A stretch of 64,000 nt of DNA from Methylosinus sp. C49 (lineage in GTDB: Bacteria; Pseudomonadota; Alphaproteobacteria; Rhizobiales; Beijerinckiaceae), in contig NZ_AP022332.1 of NCBI RefSeq assembly GCF_009936375.1, forward strand, positions 186,001 through 250,000, in the 5' to 3' direction. Every line of letters starts with the position of its first letter. Position 1 is the first letter of the stretch. Positions 26,728 through 34,156 of the stretch are shown piece by piece. The translations under genes and the position numbers were made by a program. The notes beneath the pieces are model-generated. The model was given only the letters and a program-made list of their open reading frames with translations, searched no databases and was not told the origin of the DNA.

Positions 26728-27093
26728 TCAGGAGAAGGGAGGCGGCGCGCGGGTCGGCGCATTGTCGTCGTCGCGCGAGAAAGGCGCGCCGGCGAAGGCG
26801 AAGATGGCGCCGGCGGCGTGCGCGCGAGGGGGCTGCGTCGCCACCCACGCCATTGTGGTCAGAAGCGGGGGCGCCCCGGCGCCGAGCTCGCAGAAAGCGC
26901 AGCCGCCATGCCGATGAGATTGGTCGCTTTTGGGCGCTTGCTTGCCGATCTCAGCGGATGGCTCGCCCGCCTCGACATGGGCGACGAGGCAGAGGCGCGC
27001 CGCCTCGCCATGCGCGCGCATGCCGCCGAGAGGCGCGGTCAGCGCCTGGCCCAGCAGGGCGAGAAGGAAGAGGAGCTTGGCGATCGCCGCCAT
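26728..27093 (-). CDS. Small exported cysteine/histidine protein, DUF2946-like
   Basis: 121 residues with a signal peptide-like N-terminus (AKLLFLLALLGQALTAPLGG). A Cys is found in ARLCLVAHVE and then the His/Cys group SHRHGGCAFCELGAG, followed by a hydrophobic segment (PPLLTTMAWVATQP). The plan C, then H-H-C-F-C matches the protein upstream of the first receptor (HSSCERCMFC), and again it precedes a receptor, 80 bases upstream. A metal-handling role is inferred from context and residues only. Confidence 0.62.
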   Translation of the reverse strand: MAAIAKLLFLLALLGQALTAPLGGMRAHGEAARLCLVAHVEAGEPSAEIGKQAPKSDQSHRHGGCAFCELGAGAPPLLTTMAWVATQPPRAHAAGAIFAFAGAPFSRDDDNAPTRAPPPFS

Positions 27094-27232
27094 CGCGCGC
27101 GTTAACTCTATCGATAAACCAGCTTCGAATTAGCGCGCTTCGTCAAATAATTCCAAGACCCCGCAGATTGTCAGAAGTTAAAAAATCCGTTAAGAGACAT
27201 TTATGTCACACACGGGGGGACAGCGCAGAGAA
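27094..27232. promoter_or_regulatory. Divergent, AT-rich control region
   Basis: Between the leftward receptor operon and the rightward exbBD-tonB operon. Strikingly AT-rich compared with the surroundings (for example CAAATAATTCC and GTTAAAAAATCCGTTAAGAG). It must contain promoters in both directions and is the likely site for a metal-responsive regulator. I found no recognisable Fur, Irr or RirA box by eye. Confidence 0.5.
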
Positions 27233-27622
27233 ATGCGCGCGATCTGCGCGATCGCCGCTGTTTGCGCGCTCATTTTCGCCCTCCTCGTTTCTGGCGCGCC
27301 GCATCGCGTTGCGAGCGCGCCCGCCGATGGACGCGCGGGCGCGCAGGTCGCCGCCCGCAGCGTGTGCCATGACGTGCTCTCCGATACGCGCGACGGAACG
27401 CCGGACAGTCCTGTCAAGAAAGGCGCGCGATGCCCCTGCTGCCTCGCCGCGCATTCTGGTCCGGCCGTTCTTCCCGACCGCATCTCGGTCGCCCTGCGCC
27501 GCGAGACCGCGGCGCGTCCCGCGGTCTATCGCGCCTTCGCCGCCGCGCCGCCGCCTTTTGCTTTGTCGCAAGCCGTCAATGGCGCCCGAGCGCCGCCCGC
27601 CGCTGGCGTGGCTCTCTCCTGA
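27233..27622 (+). CDS. Third small exported cysteine protein, DUF2946-like
   Basis: 129 residues from ATG 27233; an in-frame ATG at 27203 is an alternative. A signal peptide (AICAIAAVCALIFALLVSG) precedes VCHDVLSD and then ARCPCCLAAHSGPAVLPD, a CxCC motif. The order Cys, then a Cys cluster, then a short tail matches the two other small proteins, though the His before the cluster is missing. First gene in the exbBD-tonB direction, 171 bases before exbB. Function unknown. Confidence 0.55.
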   Translation: MRAICAIAAVCALIFALLVSGAPHRVASAPADGRAGAQVAARSVCHDVLSDTRDGTPDSPVKKGARCPCCLAAHSGPAVLPDRISVALRRETAARPAVYRAFAAAPPPFALSQAVNGARAPPAAGVALS

Positions 27623-27793
27623 CGACAGTCCGATTCCGCGCCGATACGCGCGGGAGCGACGAAAAGGGTTTCGACGGCGCCTCCCCGTTCGAGCGAATCG
27701 CCGCCGTCAGACGAACAAAATAATCAACAACAACAAACGCTGATCGACGGCGGCCGCCGTGCGATCGGGGAACCCCAAGCGCGAGTGCGTCCT

Positions 27794-28435
27794 ATGGATT
27801 ACGGCTCAATTTCTCCTGTCACCATGTTCCTGAACGCCGGCCCCGTGGGCAAGGTGGTCATGGCCGTCCTGCTGCTGGCGTCGGTCTGGACCTGGGTGCT
27901 GATCGTCGAGGGCGTCGTCGCCGTCGCGCGCATCGGCAAATCGGCGCGCGCCGCACGCTCGGGCGGCCCGGCCGGTCTGCTCGCGCCGATCGAGGCCGCC
28001 GGCGAGCACGCCGCCTCCTTCGATCTTCCCGGCGAGTCCATCGGCGAGAAGCGCGAGCGCGTCGCCGAGATCATGAGCCGCGTCGGGCGCGAGCTGATGA
28101 CCAAGGCGGAGGGTGGCCTGCCCAATCTCGCCGTCATCTCCTCTGTCGCGCCCTTCGTCGGCCTGTTCGGCACCGTCTGGGGCATTATGACCAGCTTCGC
28201 CGGCATCGCCCAATCGCAAGACACCAGCCTCGCGGTGGTCGCGCCGGGCATCGCCGAGGCGCTCGCCGCCACCGCCTATGGCCTCGCGGCCGCCATTCCC
28301 GCTTCGGTCGGCTATAACCGCATCGGCGCGGCTTTCGCGCGCGCCGGCCAGCAGGTCGCCCATTATGTCGAGGACAAGGCGCTCGACGCCACCAGCGGCC
28401 ACATCGTGACAGCTAGAAAGCGGGAGGCCGCGTGA
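27794..28435 (+). CDS. exbB: Biopolymer transport protein ExbB
   Basis: 213 residues, MotA/TolQ/ExbB proton-channel family. Three membrane helices: near residues 15-38 (VVMAVLLLASVWTWVLIVEG), about 112-140 (PFVGLFGTVWGIMTSFAGIA) and about 155-178. The family motif GLFGTVWG and the later AEALAATAYGLAAAIPA are intact. It forms with ExbD the inner-membrane motor that transfers proton-motive force to TonB. ATG 27794 is used rather than the GTG at 27785. Its stop overlaps exbD (TGATG). Confidence 0.95.
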   Translation: MDYGSISPVTMFLNAGPVGKVVMAVLLLASVWTWVLIVEGVVAVARIGKSARAARSGGPAGLLAPIEAAGEHAASFDLPGESIGEKRERVAEIMSRVGRELMTKAEGGLPNLAVISSVAPFVGLFGTVWGIMTSFAGIAQSQDTSLAVVAPGIAEALAATAYGLAAAIPASVGYNRIGAAFARAGQQVAHYVEDKALDATSGHIVTARKREAA

Positions 28436-28974
28436 TGGCCGGACTTCCGACGCGCTTCAAGAATGGCGACAGCCTCTATCAGCCGCTCGCCGAGATAAAT
28501 GTGACGCCGCTCGTCGACGTCATGCTGGTGCTGCTCATCATCTTCATGGTGACGGCGCCTCTGCTCGCCAAGGGCATGAAGGTCAATCTCCCGCAGTCCA
28601 AGGCGGCGCAGCCGCTCAATCCCAAGGAGCCGATCGTCGTCGCCGTCTCCAAGGACGGCAAGGTGGCGCTCGGCGCCGATGAAGTTTCGCCCGAGGCGCT
28701 CGTCGACGGCATCAAGGCGATGATGGGCTCCGACACGAGCCGCATCGTTCATGTGCGTGGCGACAAGGAGGCCAATTACGGCGAGGTGATCGCCGTGATG
28801 GACAAATTGGCGACCAATGGCATCACCCATATCGCCATACTCACCGACTCGCGGCCCAAGGGCGCGGCGACGCCGGCCGCAGCCGCTGGAGCGAAGCCCG
28901 CTGCGGCGAGCCCGGCCGCTCCTGCGGCGGCGATTCCTGCGGCGGCGGTTCCCGCGGGAGGGGCGGCGAAATGA
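28435..28974 (+). CDS. exbD: Biopolymer transport protein ExbD
   Basis: 179 residues. The single N-terminal membrane helix contains the essential Asp in NVTPLVDVMLVLLIIFMV, followed by the periplasmic domain (VHVRGDKEANYGEVIAVMDK). The C-terminal 40 residues are an unusual low-complexity tail of Ala and Pro repeats (AAPAAAIPAAAVPAGG), longer than ordinary ExbD ends at about 140 residues. Coupled to exbB upstream and to tonB downstream by a 4-base overlap. Confidence 0.95.
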   Translation: MAGLPTRFKNGDSLYQPLAEINVTPLVDVMLVLLIIFMVTAPLLAKGMKVNLPQSKAAQPLNPKEPIVVAVSKDGKVALGADEVSPEALVDGIKAMMGSDTSRIVHVRGDKEANYGEVIAVMDKLATNGITHIAILTDSRPKGAATPAAAAGAKPAAASPAAPAAAIPAAAVPAGGAAK

Positions 28975-29690
28975 CGGATGCGATCCTCTCCTCCTTCGAG
29001 CACGAGCGGACGCCCATCGGCGCCCCGCCGCCCGTCAGACCCGGCTGGCTGCGGCCGGCGAGCTTCGCAGGCGTCATCGTCGCCCATGCGGCGATCGGCT
29101 GGCTTCTGCTGAAACTCGCGGTGCCGAGCATCGCCAGCCTCGACTCGGTCAGCATGGAGCTCATCCCGCAGGGCGATTTCTTCGAAGCGCAGGAAGTGAG
29201 CGCCGCGGAAGAGGAGCCGCCGCCGCCCGAGGAGATCGAGCAGCCCGATCTCGCTATTCCGCCGCCGCAAGTGATGGCGCCCGATGCGCCGTCGCTGCCG
29301 CAGCAGAAAGAGATCGTCGAGAAAAAGAAGAAGATCGTCGAGAAGAAGAAGGACGTCGACCGCGATAAGAAGCGCGAGGCCGTCGCTCAGCGCAGGTTGG
29401 GCGCGCCGGAAGGGCAGTCACAGAGCAATGGCATGTCGCAGAGCGCCTATAAGGCGCTGCTCGCGGCGGCGATCCGCAGCCACACGCCCGGCACAGCAGG
29501 GCTCGGCGAGGGCACGGCGCAGTGCACCTTCCATGTGACAGCCGGCGGCGGCATCACCAGCATCTCGGTCTCCGGCTCGTCGCCCGCCCATGCCGCTCTC
29601 GCGCGGCGAATATTGGGCTCGGTCCATGCGCCGCCGCCTCCCGGCGGATCGTTCGTCGCAAGTCAGAGCTTCCACTTCCACGCCAACTGA
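28971..29690 (+). CDS. tonB: Energy transducer TonB
   Basis: 239 residues. A cytoplasmic N-terminus of about 30 residues precedes the anchor helix (FAGVIVAHAAIGWLLLKLAV), then an acidic Pro-rich stretch (EEEPPPPEEIEQPD) and a Lys-rich stretch (EKKKKIVEKKKDVDRDKK), and then the C-terminal domain from about residue 155 (SQSAYKALLAAAIRSHTPG to GGSFVASQSFHFHAN). The C-terminal domain is of the short rhizobial type. It connects ExbBD to the Ton box of the outer-membrane receptors. Four proteins resembling its last domain follow. Confidence 0.93.
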   Translation: MTDAILSSFEHERTPIGAPPPVRPGWLRPASFAGVIVAHAAIGWLLLKLAVPSIASLDSVSMELIPQGDFFEAQEVSAAEEEPPPPEEIEQPDLAIPPPQVMAPDAPSLPQQKEIVEKKKKIVEKKKDVDRDKKREAVAQRRLGAPEGQSQSNGMSQSAYKALLAAAIRSHTPGTAGLGEGTAQCTFHVTAGGGITSISVSGSSPAHAALARRILGSVHAPPPPGGSFVASQSFHFHAN

Positions 29691-29717
29691 CGCGACGAAA
29701 AGATCGAGAGACGCGAA

Positions 29718-30086
29718 ATGAGATTGTCATCGCTGACGATCGCCGGTCTGATGTCCGTCTCCGTCCTCGCCGCAGCAGACGCCGCCGCAAAGCCGCGCGC
29801 TCCCGCGGAGCCGGCGGCGAATGCGTCGGCTTCGGCGGCGGATCACATGTACAAATCGCTGCTGGCGCAGGCGATCCGTCGCCACACGCCACGGCGAGTG
29901 ACCATCGGCCGCGGCGCTGCGATTTGTAAATTCCTCGTCGGGAAAAGCGGCGGCATTACGATCATCGCCGCCTCGGGCTCATCGCCCGCTCACGCGACCC
30001 TGGCGCGGCGGATCATCGAATCGCTCCGCGCGCCGCCGCCGCCCGACGGGGCCTTTGTCGCCTCCCAGAGTTTTCACTTCAACTGA
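29718..30086 (+). CDS. Secreted TonB C-terminal-domain-like protein A
   Basis: 122 residues. A signal peptide (SSLTIAGLMSVSVLAAADAA) and a short Ala/Pro linker lead straight into a domain closely matching the end of TonB: MYKSLLAQAIRRHTP, then SGSSPAHATLARRI and PPPPDGAFVASQSFHFN. No anchor helix and no long Pro/Lys spacer are present. Its similarity to TonB at the previous gene is much higher than that of the next three, so it looks like a recent duplicate. If exported, it would be free in the periplasm, where it could occupy receptor Ton boxes or bind another partner; this is a proposal. Confidence 0.8.
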   Translation: MRLSSLTIAGLMSVSVLAAADAAAKPRAPAEPAANASASAADHMYKSLLAQAIRRHTPRRVTIGRGAAICKFLVGKSGGITIIAASGSSPAHATLARRIIESLRAPPPPDGAFVASQSFHFN

Positions 30087-30113
30087 GCGCAAAAAAAGAT
30101 CGAGGGACGTTCA

Positions 30114-30617
30114 ATGAAAAGAATCGCGATATTGATGATCGCCGGGCTCGTCTCCGGCTCCGCTCTCGCGGTCGAGGGCGAAGCGGCGGCTCCCGCCGCG
30201 GCCGAATCCGCCGCCTCGCCTGCTCCCGCTCCCGCAGTGGCCGAGCACAAAGCCACGGAAGCCAAGCCCAAGGCAAAGCCGCAAAAGGCCGCCGACAAGG
30301 AAAAGAGCAAGGACGCGGACAAGAGCAAGGACAAGAAGCAAGCCGAGAAGGCGAAGCCCGCCCTCTCCAAGCAGGCCTATGTCAAGCTGCTCGCCGCCGA
30401 GATCAAGCGCCACACGCCGAAGGCCTCCGACGCGCAGACCGGCTCCATCCATGTCGCCTTCACGATCGGCGCCGGCGGCCGCGTCGTGTCGCACAAGGTG
30501 CAGAGCGCCTCCAATCCGGCGCTCGAGCCCGTCGTCAATCAAATCCTCGCCGCGGTTCACACCGTGTCGCCGCCCGGCGGCTCCTTCTCCGCGGTGCAGG
30601 AATTCAACTTCCACTGA
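30114..30617 (+). CDS. Secreted TonB C-terminal-domain-like protein B
   Basis: 167 residues. Signal peptide (RIAILMIAGLVSGSALA), then a long Ala/Pro segment and a Lys/Asp/Glu-rich segment (KAADKEKSKDADKSKDKKQ) that mimics the spacer of TonB, then the domain (SKQAYVKLLAAEIKRHTPK to PPGGSFSAVQEFNFH). It therefore keeps spacer and C-terminal domain but replaces the membrane anchor by a signal peptide. If the signal is not cleaved it could still be tethered; a cleavage site at LAVEG is plausible. Confidence 0.8.
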   Translation: MKRIAILMIAGLVSGSALAVEGEAAAPAAAESAASPAPAPAVAEHKATEAKPKAKPQKAADKEKSKDADKSKDKKQAEKAKPALSKQAYVKLLAAEIKRHTPKASDAQTGSIHVAFTIGAGGRVVSHKVQSASNPALEPVVNQILAAVHTVSPPGGSFSAVQEFNFH

Positions 30618-30632
30618 TTGGCGGGAAGATTC

Positions 30633-30965
30633 ATGAAATCCTCGGCCCTCGCGATAGCGCTCTTCCTCTGCGCGGGGGCCGCCCTCGGCGCCGAGTCGCG
30701 GCAACCGAATGTTTATGTCGCGCTCGTGAATGCGACTTTGGCGAGACAGAGCTTTCCGGCGCCGCATCCCGCAGGACGGGTCGACGCGGAGATCGAGATA
30801 GGCGCGGACGGATATGTCGTCTCCTCCCGCCTGCGGGGTTCCGATGCGCGCCTCGTGACGTTGACGCGCGACAGGCTGGCGCGAGTCAGCCTGCCGCCTC
30901 CGCCCCGTGGACAATGCCACCTGCGCTATCGTTTCGTTTTCGTGCGTGAAGGACAGGCCAGATGA
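30633..30965 (+). CDS. Secreted TonB C-terminal-domain-like protein C (diverged)
   Basis: 110 residues from ATG 30633 with GGGAAG upstream; a TTG at 30618 is less likely. A signal peptide (SALAIALFLCAGAALGA) is followed directly by a diverged domain (YVALVNATLARQSFP, then EIEIGADGYVVSSRLRGSD and LPPPPRGQCHLRYRFVF). It shares the repeated order helix, G-strand, PPPP turn and last strand with its neighbours but not the FH ending, and has a single Cys in the last loop. Assigned to the group by position and layout. Confidence 0.68.
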   Translation: MKSSALAIALFLCAGAALGAESRQPNVYVALVNATLARQSFPAPHPAGRVDAEIEIGADGYVVSSRLRGSDARLVTLTRDRLARVSLPPPPRGQCHLRYRFVFVREGQAR

Positions 30966-31321
30966 GACGCTCGATCTTTATTCTCGCTTTCACCATGCTC
31001 GCCTGCGCGGCTCAGGCCGCGGGCGACGCCAATGGTCCGGCTCCGGCGGCGCAGGCGCCCTCCGGCCTCTCGCAGAGCAAGTTTCTCGGCCTGCTCTATA
31101 GCGAGATCGCCAAGCGCACGCCGATGGCGAGCCCCGCCGGCCCCGGCTCGGCGACGGCCAGCTTCCACATCGACGCCGCCGGCAAGGTCGACAAGGTGAC
31201 GATCGCTCAGTCGAGCAGTCCGAAACATGCGGAGATCGTCCGCAAGATTCTCTCCGGCTTGATCGCCCCGCCGCCGCCCGGCGGCTCCTTCGACGGCTCG
31301 CAGCGATTCAACTTCCACTGA
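30962..31321 (+). CDS. Secreted TonB C-terminal-domain-like protein D
   Basis: 119 residues, start overlapping the stop of the previous gene by 4 bases. Signal peptide (SIFILAFTMLACAAQAAG), short Ala/Pro linker, then the domain (SQSKFLGLLYSEIAKRTP, then ATASFHIDAAGKVDKVTIAQ and PPPPGGSFDGSQRFNFH). The domain wording is close to TonB and protein B. Last of the four tandem anchor-less paralogues. Confidence 0.8.
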   Translation: MRRSIFILAFTMLACAAQAAGDANGPAPAAQAPSGLSQSKFLGLLYSEIAKRTPMASPAGPGSATASFHIDAAGKVDKVTIAQSSSPKHAEIVRKILSGLIAPPPPGGSFDGSQRFNFH

Positions 31322-31382
31322 CGCGGCGACGGCGCGCGCCGTCCATTGCTTCCGATCCTCCTTCGCTGAGAAAGACATCGCC

Positions 31383-32657
31383 ATGAAACGCGCCGCGCTC
31401 GCCCTCCTCGCCCTCGTCGCCGCATCGAGCGCTCTCGCGCAGGAAAAAGCCGGCCGCGAGGAGAAAATGGGCAAGATGGCCCATGCCGCGCCGCCCGCCT
31501 GCGCCGATCCGCTGCCCAAATGCGCGGTCAGCGCGACGCCCTCCTTCGGCGCCGATGGACGGCTGTGGCTGACCTATTCTGGCGCCGGCAAGGTCTATGG
31601 CGCGGTTTCCAGCGACAATGGCAAGAGCTTCGCCCCGCCCTTCGTCATCGCGGCGCCGGCCGGAACGCTGGACGACAATGGCGAGGCGCGGCCCAAGATC
31701 GTCGCTCTCGCCGATGGGACTCTCGTGGCGAGCTTCACCACGCGGCCCGAGAAGAGCTATGAGGGCACGGTCTTCGTCACGCGCTCGACCGACGAGGGCA
31801 AGAGCTTCGCGCCGCCGCAGCCGCTCGTCGACGACAAGGGCCAGCGCTTCGAGACCTTCATCGTCGGCCCCCAAGGGCGCCTCTTCGCCGCCTGGCTCGA
31901 CAAGCGCGACGCCGCCAGAGCGAAAGCCGCCGGCGAGAGCTTCGAGGGCAGCGGCGTCGCCGTCGCCTGGTCGGACGATGGCGGCAAAAGCTTCTCCGGC
32001 AAGAGCATTCTGCTCGATCACAGCTGCGAGTGCTGCCGCATCGGCGCGGCGCTCGACCGCGACGGCCAGCCCGTCTTCATCTGGCGCCATGTGTTCGAGA
32101 ATAATCGCCGCGACCATATGGCGGCCAAGCTCTCCGCCGATGGCAAGACGCTGACCGGCTCGCGCGTCAGCCTCGACGATTGGGCGACCACTTGCCCGCA
32201 TCAGGGGCCGGCGATGGCGATCGACGCCGCCGGACGTTGGCACATCGCATGGTTCACGCGCGGCAAGACGCGCCAGGGCCTGTTCTATGCGCGCAGCGAG
32301 GATGGCGGAAAGAGCTTCTCCGAGCCTCAGCGCATCGGCGACGCCGAGCGCGCGCCGCAGCGTCCGCAGCTGCTCGTCGTCGGCGACAAGCTCTATCGCG
32401 CCTGGAAGGAGTTCGACGGAACGCTGACGACGATCCTCGCGCAGAGCTCGCGCGACGGCGGCGAGAGCTTCGACGCGCCGCGCGTGCTGGCGCAGACGGC
32501 GGAAGCGTCGGACCATCCTCTGCTCGTCGAGAGCAAGGGCGTCGCCTATCTCTCCTGGCTGACGCAGCAGGAGGGCTACCGGCTGATTGCGCTGGAGCGC
32601 GGCCACGCCGCCACGCCGGCGCCAAAAGCCACCGCCGGGCTCGCGACGAAGCGCTGA
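31383..32657 (+). CDS. Exported Asp-box (BNR) beta-propeller protein with cysteine cluster
   Basis: 424 residues with a signal peptide (RAALALLALVAASSALAQ). Five Asp-box motifs are visible: SSDNGKSF, STDEGKSF, SDDGGKSF, SEDGGKSF and SRDGGESF, as in sialidase-like propellers. The Arg triad of true sialidases is not apparent, so enzymatic activity is doubtful. Cysteines are in PACADPLPKC near the start, the cluster HSCECCRIG in the middle, and TTCPH later, which together could bind a metal or form disulfides. It follows the TonB-like array after 61 bases on the same strand, which suggests a role in the same uptake system. Confidence 0.8.
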   Translation: MKRAALALLALVAASSALAQEKAGREEKMGKMAHAAPPACADPLPKCAVSATPSFGADGRLWLTYSGAGKVYGAVSSDNGKSFAPPFVIAAPAGTLDDNGEARPKIVALADGTLVASFTTRPEKSYEGTVFVTRSTDEGKSFAPPQPLVDDKGQRFETFIVGPQGRLFAAWLDKRDAARAKAAGESFEGSGVAVAWSDDGGKSFSGKSILLDHSCECCRIGAALDRDGQPVFIWRHVFENNRRDHMAAKLSADGKTLTGSRVSLDDWATTCPHQGPAMAIDAAGRWHIAWFTRGKTRQGLFYARSEDGGKSFSEPQRIGDAERAPQRPQLLVVGDKLYRAWKEFDGTLTTILAQSSRDGGESFDAPRVLAQTAEASDHPLLVESKGVAYLSWLTQQEGYRLIALERGHAATPAPKATAGLATKR

Positions 32658-32763
32658 GCCGCCGCGCCCCTACGGACAAGACCGGATAGATCGCTCGGCC
32701 TTCTGCGCGCTATGTCGGTGACGCCTGCGATGCGCCGCGGGCGCAGCGAGAGCGCCGCCTTCG

Positions 32764-34086
32764 ATGAAGCGATCGATCATCTTCGGCGTGGAGAGCGTCG
32801 CCCGCGGCCTCGGCCGGCTGGAGCCGCGACACATCCTCGCCTATCTCGTGGTCGCCTTTCTCTCCTGGCGCATCGTCGCCCATGGGCTCTCCGCTCTGCT
32901 GGCGCCGCATGATCCACGCAAGGCGCTGACCTTCGACGCCGCCGATCCGACGACGCTCATGCAGCTGGCGCAGCGCGAGCTGGCGCAAGACGACAAAGCG
33001 CGCGCGAAGAAGGCGCGCTCGATCGCGGCGCGGCTTCTCGCCGTCGATCCGCTCGCGCCCGGCGCCTTGTCGCTCTACGGCAAAGTGGCGGAGCGGCTCG
33101 GCGACGCGGAGCGCGCCGAGCGCATTCTGCGTCTCGCCGCCGCGCATCTGCCCATCGATCTCGTCGCGCATGTCTGGCTCTATACCAGCGCGCTCGCCAA
33201 TGGGCGGCTGCTCGAGGCGCTGGATGAGCTGGACATATTGCTGCGTGCGCGTCCGTCGTTGGCGCGACAGCTCGCGCCGTCCTTGCAGGCGACGCTGGGC
33301 GGCGGCGCGGCGGTGGAGGACCGTTTCTTTCGGCAGCTGGCGGCGGCTCCGCCCTGGCGCGCAGCCATGCTCGCAGAGCTCGCGCCCATCATCCAGAATC
33401 CGAATGTGCTGCTTCGTCTCTTCGGAAGTCTGAAGACGTCCAAGGCGCCTCCATCCGATGAGGAGATGGGTCCGCTTCTGGCGCGGCTGCTGCACGACGG
33501 ACGCTATGACGAAGCCTATGCGGCCTGGCTCGCGCATCTGCCACAGGAGCGGCTCGGCAAGCTCGGCCTGCTCTATAATGAGAGTTTTCAATATCCGGTC
33601 TCTAATCTCCCCTTCGACTGGACATTCACGCCGACGAGCGGCGCGACGATCGCGCTGACCGAAGAAAGCGAACGCAAGACGCTGAGCGTCGAATTCTCCG
33701 GCGCGCGCGTCTCTTTCGGACACGTGAGGCATATGCTCATGCTCGCGCCCGGGCGATACGCATTCTCCGGCGCCGCTGGAACCGACGATCTCGACAATGA
33801 GCTGGGGCTGCGCTGGCGAATCTATTGCGCGGCGAATCCGTCGCAGACTCTGGCGACGACGCGGCTATTGAAGAAGACCACTCCGCTGCGCGTGTTTCGT
33901 ACCGAGTTCACGGTGCCGAGCGAAGGTTGCGATGCGCAATGGCTCAAGCTCGAAATTCCGGTGCGAATCGTTTCCGACGCCGATGTCAGCGGCAGCGCGC
34001 ACTACGTGAATCTCGCAGTTGAAAGTCTCGCGAGCGCGTCTAGCTCGAGCAATGCGGCAGGCGCCATCGTGCATGACCGCAAATAG
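32764..34086 (+). CDS. Membrane-anchored TPR-like protein of a polysaccharide-type cluster
   Basis: 440 residues. A membrane helix near residues 26-46 (ILAYLVVAFLSWRIVAHGLS) is followed by helical repeats about residues 62-250 of TPR type (AKKARSIAARLLAVDPLAPG, EAYAAWLAHLPQERL). From about residue 270 there is a beta-rich domain (FDWTFTPTSGATIALTE to GSAHYVNLAVESL) that looks like a jelly-roll carbohydrate-binding module. This layout occurs near O-antigen ligases. The exact role is unknown. Confidence 0.7.
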   Translation: MKRSIIFGVESVARGLGRLEPRHILAYLVVAFLSWRIVAHGLSALLAPHDPRKALTFDAADPTTLMQLAQRELAQDDKARAKKARSIAARLLAVDPLAPGALSLYGKVAERLGDAERAERILRLAAAHLPIDLVAHVWLYTSALANGRLLEALDELDILLRARPSLARQLAPSLQATLGGGAAVEDRFFRQLAAAPPWRAAMLAELAPIIQNPNVLLRLFGSLKTSKAPPSDEEMGPLLARLLHDGRYDEAYAAWLAHLPQERLGKLGLLYNESFQYPVSNLPFDWTFTPTSGATIALTEESERKTLSVEFSGARVSFGHVRHMLMLAPGRYAFSGAAGTDDLDNELGLRWRIYCAANPSQTLATTRLLKKTTPLRVFRTEFTVPSEGCDAQWLKLEIPVRIVSDADVSGSAHYVNLAVESLASASSSSNAAGAIVHDRK

Positions 34087-34156
34087 ACCGGCGATAGCGC
34101 CAATGCTAACGTCGATTCACGCCCCGCTCGGGCGATTTGGCTAATCGGGGGTTTCA

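Noticed and set aside
24143-32657. Methanobactin or lanthanophore (Lut-type) cluster
   Set aside because: No precursor peptide, no MbnB/MbnC or Lut-type gene set was recognised. The TonB parts alone do not identify the ligand.
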